64,000 bases of DNA from the NCBI GenBank assembly GCA_034620365.1, contig JAQGEQ010000192.1:3281001-3345000 (forward strand), written 5' to 3'. A program made the position numbers and the translations under genes. The notes under the pieces are model-generated. The model was not told where the DNA came from. It saw nothing but the letters and a program-made list of their open reading frames with translations, and searched no databases. The stretch is from Pegea sp. RAD2-039 (taxonomy: Eukaryota > Chordata > Thaliacea > Salpida > Salpidae). The first letter of the stretch is position 1. Every line of letters begins with the position of its first letter. Positions 63,066 through 64,000 of the stretch are shown piece by piece.

Positions 63066-64000
63066 CCATAGCACATCACAATTTATATTTATAAAAATTT
63101 TTTTTGTCAAAGGCGAGCTAATTTAAATCATTTGAAACACGTTATTCAGTTTGTATATTTAAAGATGAACTGCAAAATCGTTAAAATTATAAAAATAAAA
63201 CATTTCCAAATACAAAAATTTTAAAATTACTTTTTGAAACTGTCATTTAACAGAGAACTCAATAAGACATACAACACACGAGTAACTTGTTATCTAAAAT
63301 CATTCTTGAAGAGATAAATCAATTTTTTGATTACTATCTTGATTTTAGAATAATTAAAGAAACGATAAATGTATACTATAAATGTATCCAATGAAATATA
63401 TATATAAATGTTTAATCAACAATTCTGGATACGGCTGAAAGAAAGATTACTTATTTATGAATAATTTTGAAACAACTAAAAATTATAATTATTTTATCTA
63501 AAAAAAGTAACAACTACATTTATATTTCCAGGAAACTTTATTAAATTATATAAACTGAAAAACATTTGTAAATATTCTGAAACCTATATCTTGCAACATT
63601 CTTAAAATATCTATGATTAGAACAGGATTCGTAAAATAATCATGAAAGTTTTCTGATAAATAACATATTTATGATTGAATATGAGAGTCTTAAAGAATAG
63701 CTTACGTCTTTTTTAAGAATTAGTCTCGAAAACTTTATTTTATATTTACAAGTTCGCTGTGTTGAATTCACACAATTTAAAGCGAGTTAAATATTTTAAG
63801 TGATAAACTTTATGAACAAAATATAAGTTTGCAAAAAAGGCTTTGTATGCCACCTAAGAGTAAAGTAAGTTATATAGTTGTTTTCTAATTATCAAATATC
63901 GTTACATGATTTTGTTAGATTAATTTAAACATGTTTAGAGATGATGGAAAAACTAACTTCCGTATCCTTGTTTACTTAAATAAATATTGATGTAAGAATA
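63066..64000. other. Right end of window, upstream flank of tRNA-Leu
   Basis: AT-rich. Apart from the possible short first exon at 63,847-63,864 nothing is seen. A gene start nearby on the plus strand would make 63,700-63,846 its promoter or 5' UTR. Confidence 0.4.
63847..63864 (+). CDS. Possible first coding exon of a gene leaving the window
   Basis: ATG CCA CCT AAG AGT AAA is followed at once by the perfect donor GTAAGT, encoding MPPKSK. Short basic first exons like this are common in compact animal genes. No downstream exon can be seen before position 64,000, and the ATG context is only moderate (TTTGTATG), so chance is possible. Confidence 0.3.

Overview
The window reads as nuclear DNA of an animal. 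It is AT-rich (roughly 70% by eye), genes are split by many short GT-AG introns (often 60-300 bases), and there is a nuclear tRNA-Leu and an SR splicing factor. An N-terminal ARHGEF28/AKAP13-type RhoGEF, a CCDC175-like coiled-coil protein and a matrilin-like tail on a fibronectin III array suggest a deuterostome. With compact introns a tunicate is my best guess, but nothing here proves it.

Layout, left to right. 1-20,674 (+): 68 visible exons of a very large fibronectin type III (FN3) protein whose 5' end lies outside the window. It holds about 33 FN3 modules, about 3,200 residues, and ends in a Cys-x-Cys plus short coiled coil. 23,040-24,107 (-): an orphan seven-transmembrane receptor with an uninterrupted coding region. 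27,327-28,864 (+): METTL15, the mitochondrial 12S rRNA m4C methyltransferase, five exons and 353 codons. 30,818-35,503 (+): a CCDC175-like coiled-coil gene, 17 exons and 800 codons. 37,042-53,387 (-): a Lbc-family RhoGEF with an ankyrin-like N-terminal region, DH, PH and C-terminal coiled coil. 60,768-61,712 (+): an intronless SRSF4/5/6-type SR protein. 62,984-63,065 (-): tRNA-Leu(UAG). A possible first exon of another gene lies at 63,847-63,864.

The genes have unrelated jobs (matrix scaffold, receptor, mitoribosome assembly, coiled-coil protein, Rho signalling, splicing), so this is ordinary eukaryotic gene order and not an operon. METTL15 and the CCDC175-like gene run in the same direction. 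The CCDC175-like gene and the RhoGEF converge about 1.5 kb apart.

The most unusual structure is the FN3 gene. Two module classes alternate strictly for about 28 modules. One class has its internal intron in phase 0, the other in phase 1, and all introns between modules are phase 1, so the array appears to have grown by duplication of a two-module unit. A second unusual item is a RhoGEF intron made almost entirely of a 30-bp minisatellite that repeats its own 3' splice-site region. Several short copies of a dispersed repeat with an AATAAATAAA tail sit in introns and between genes.
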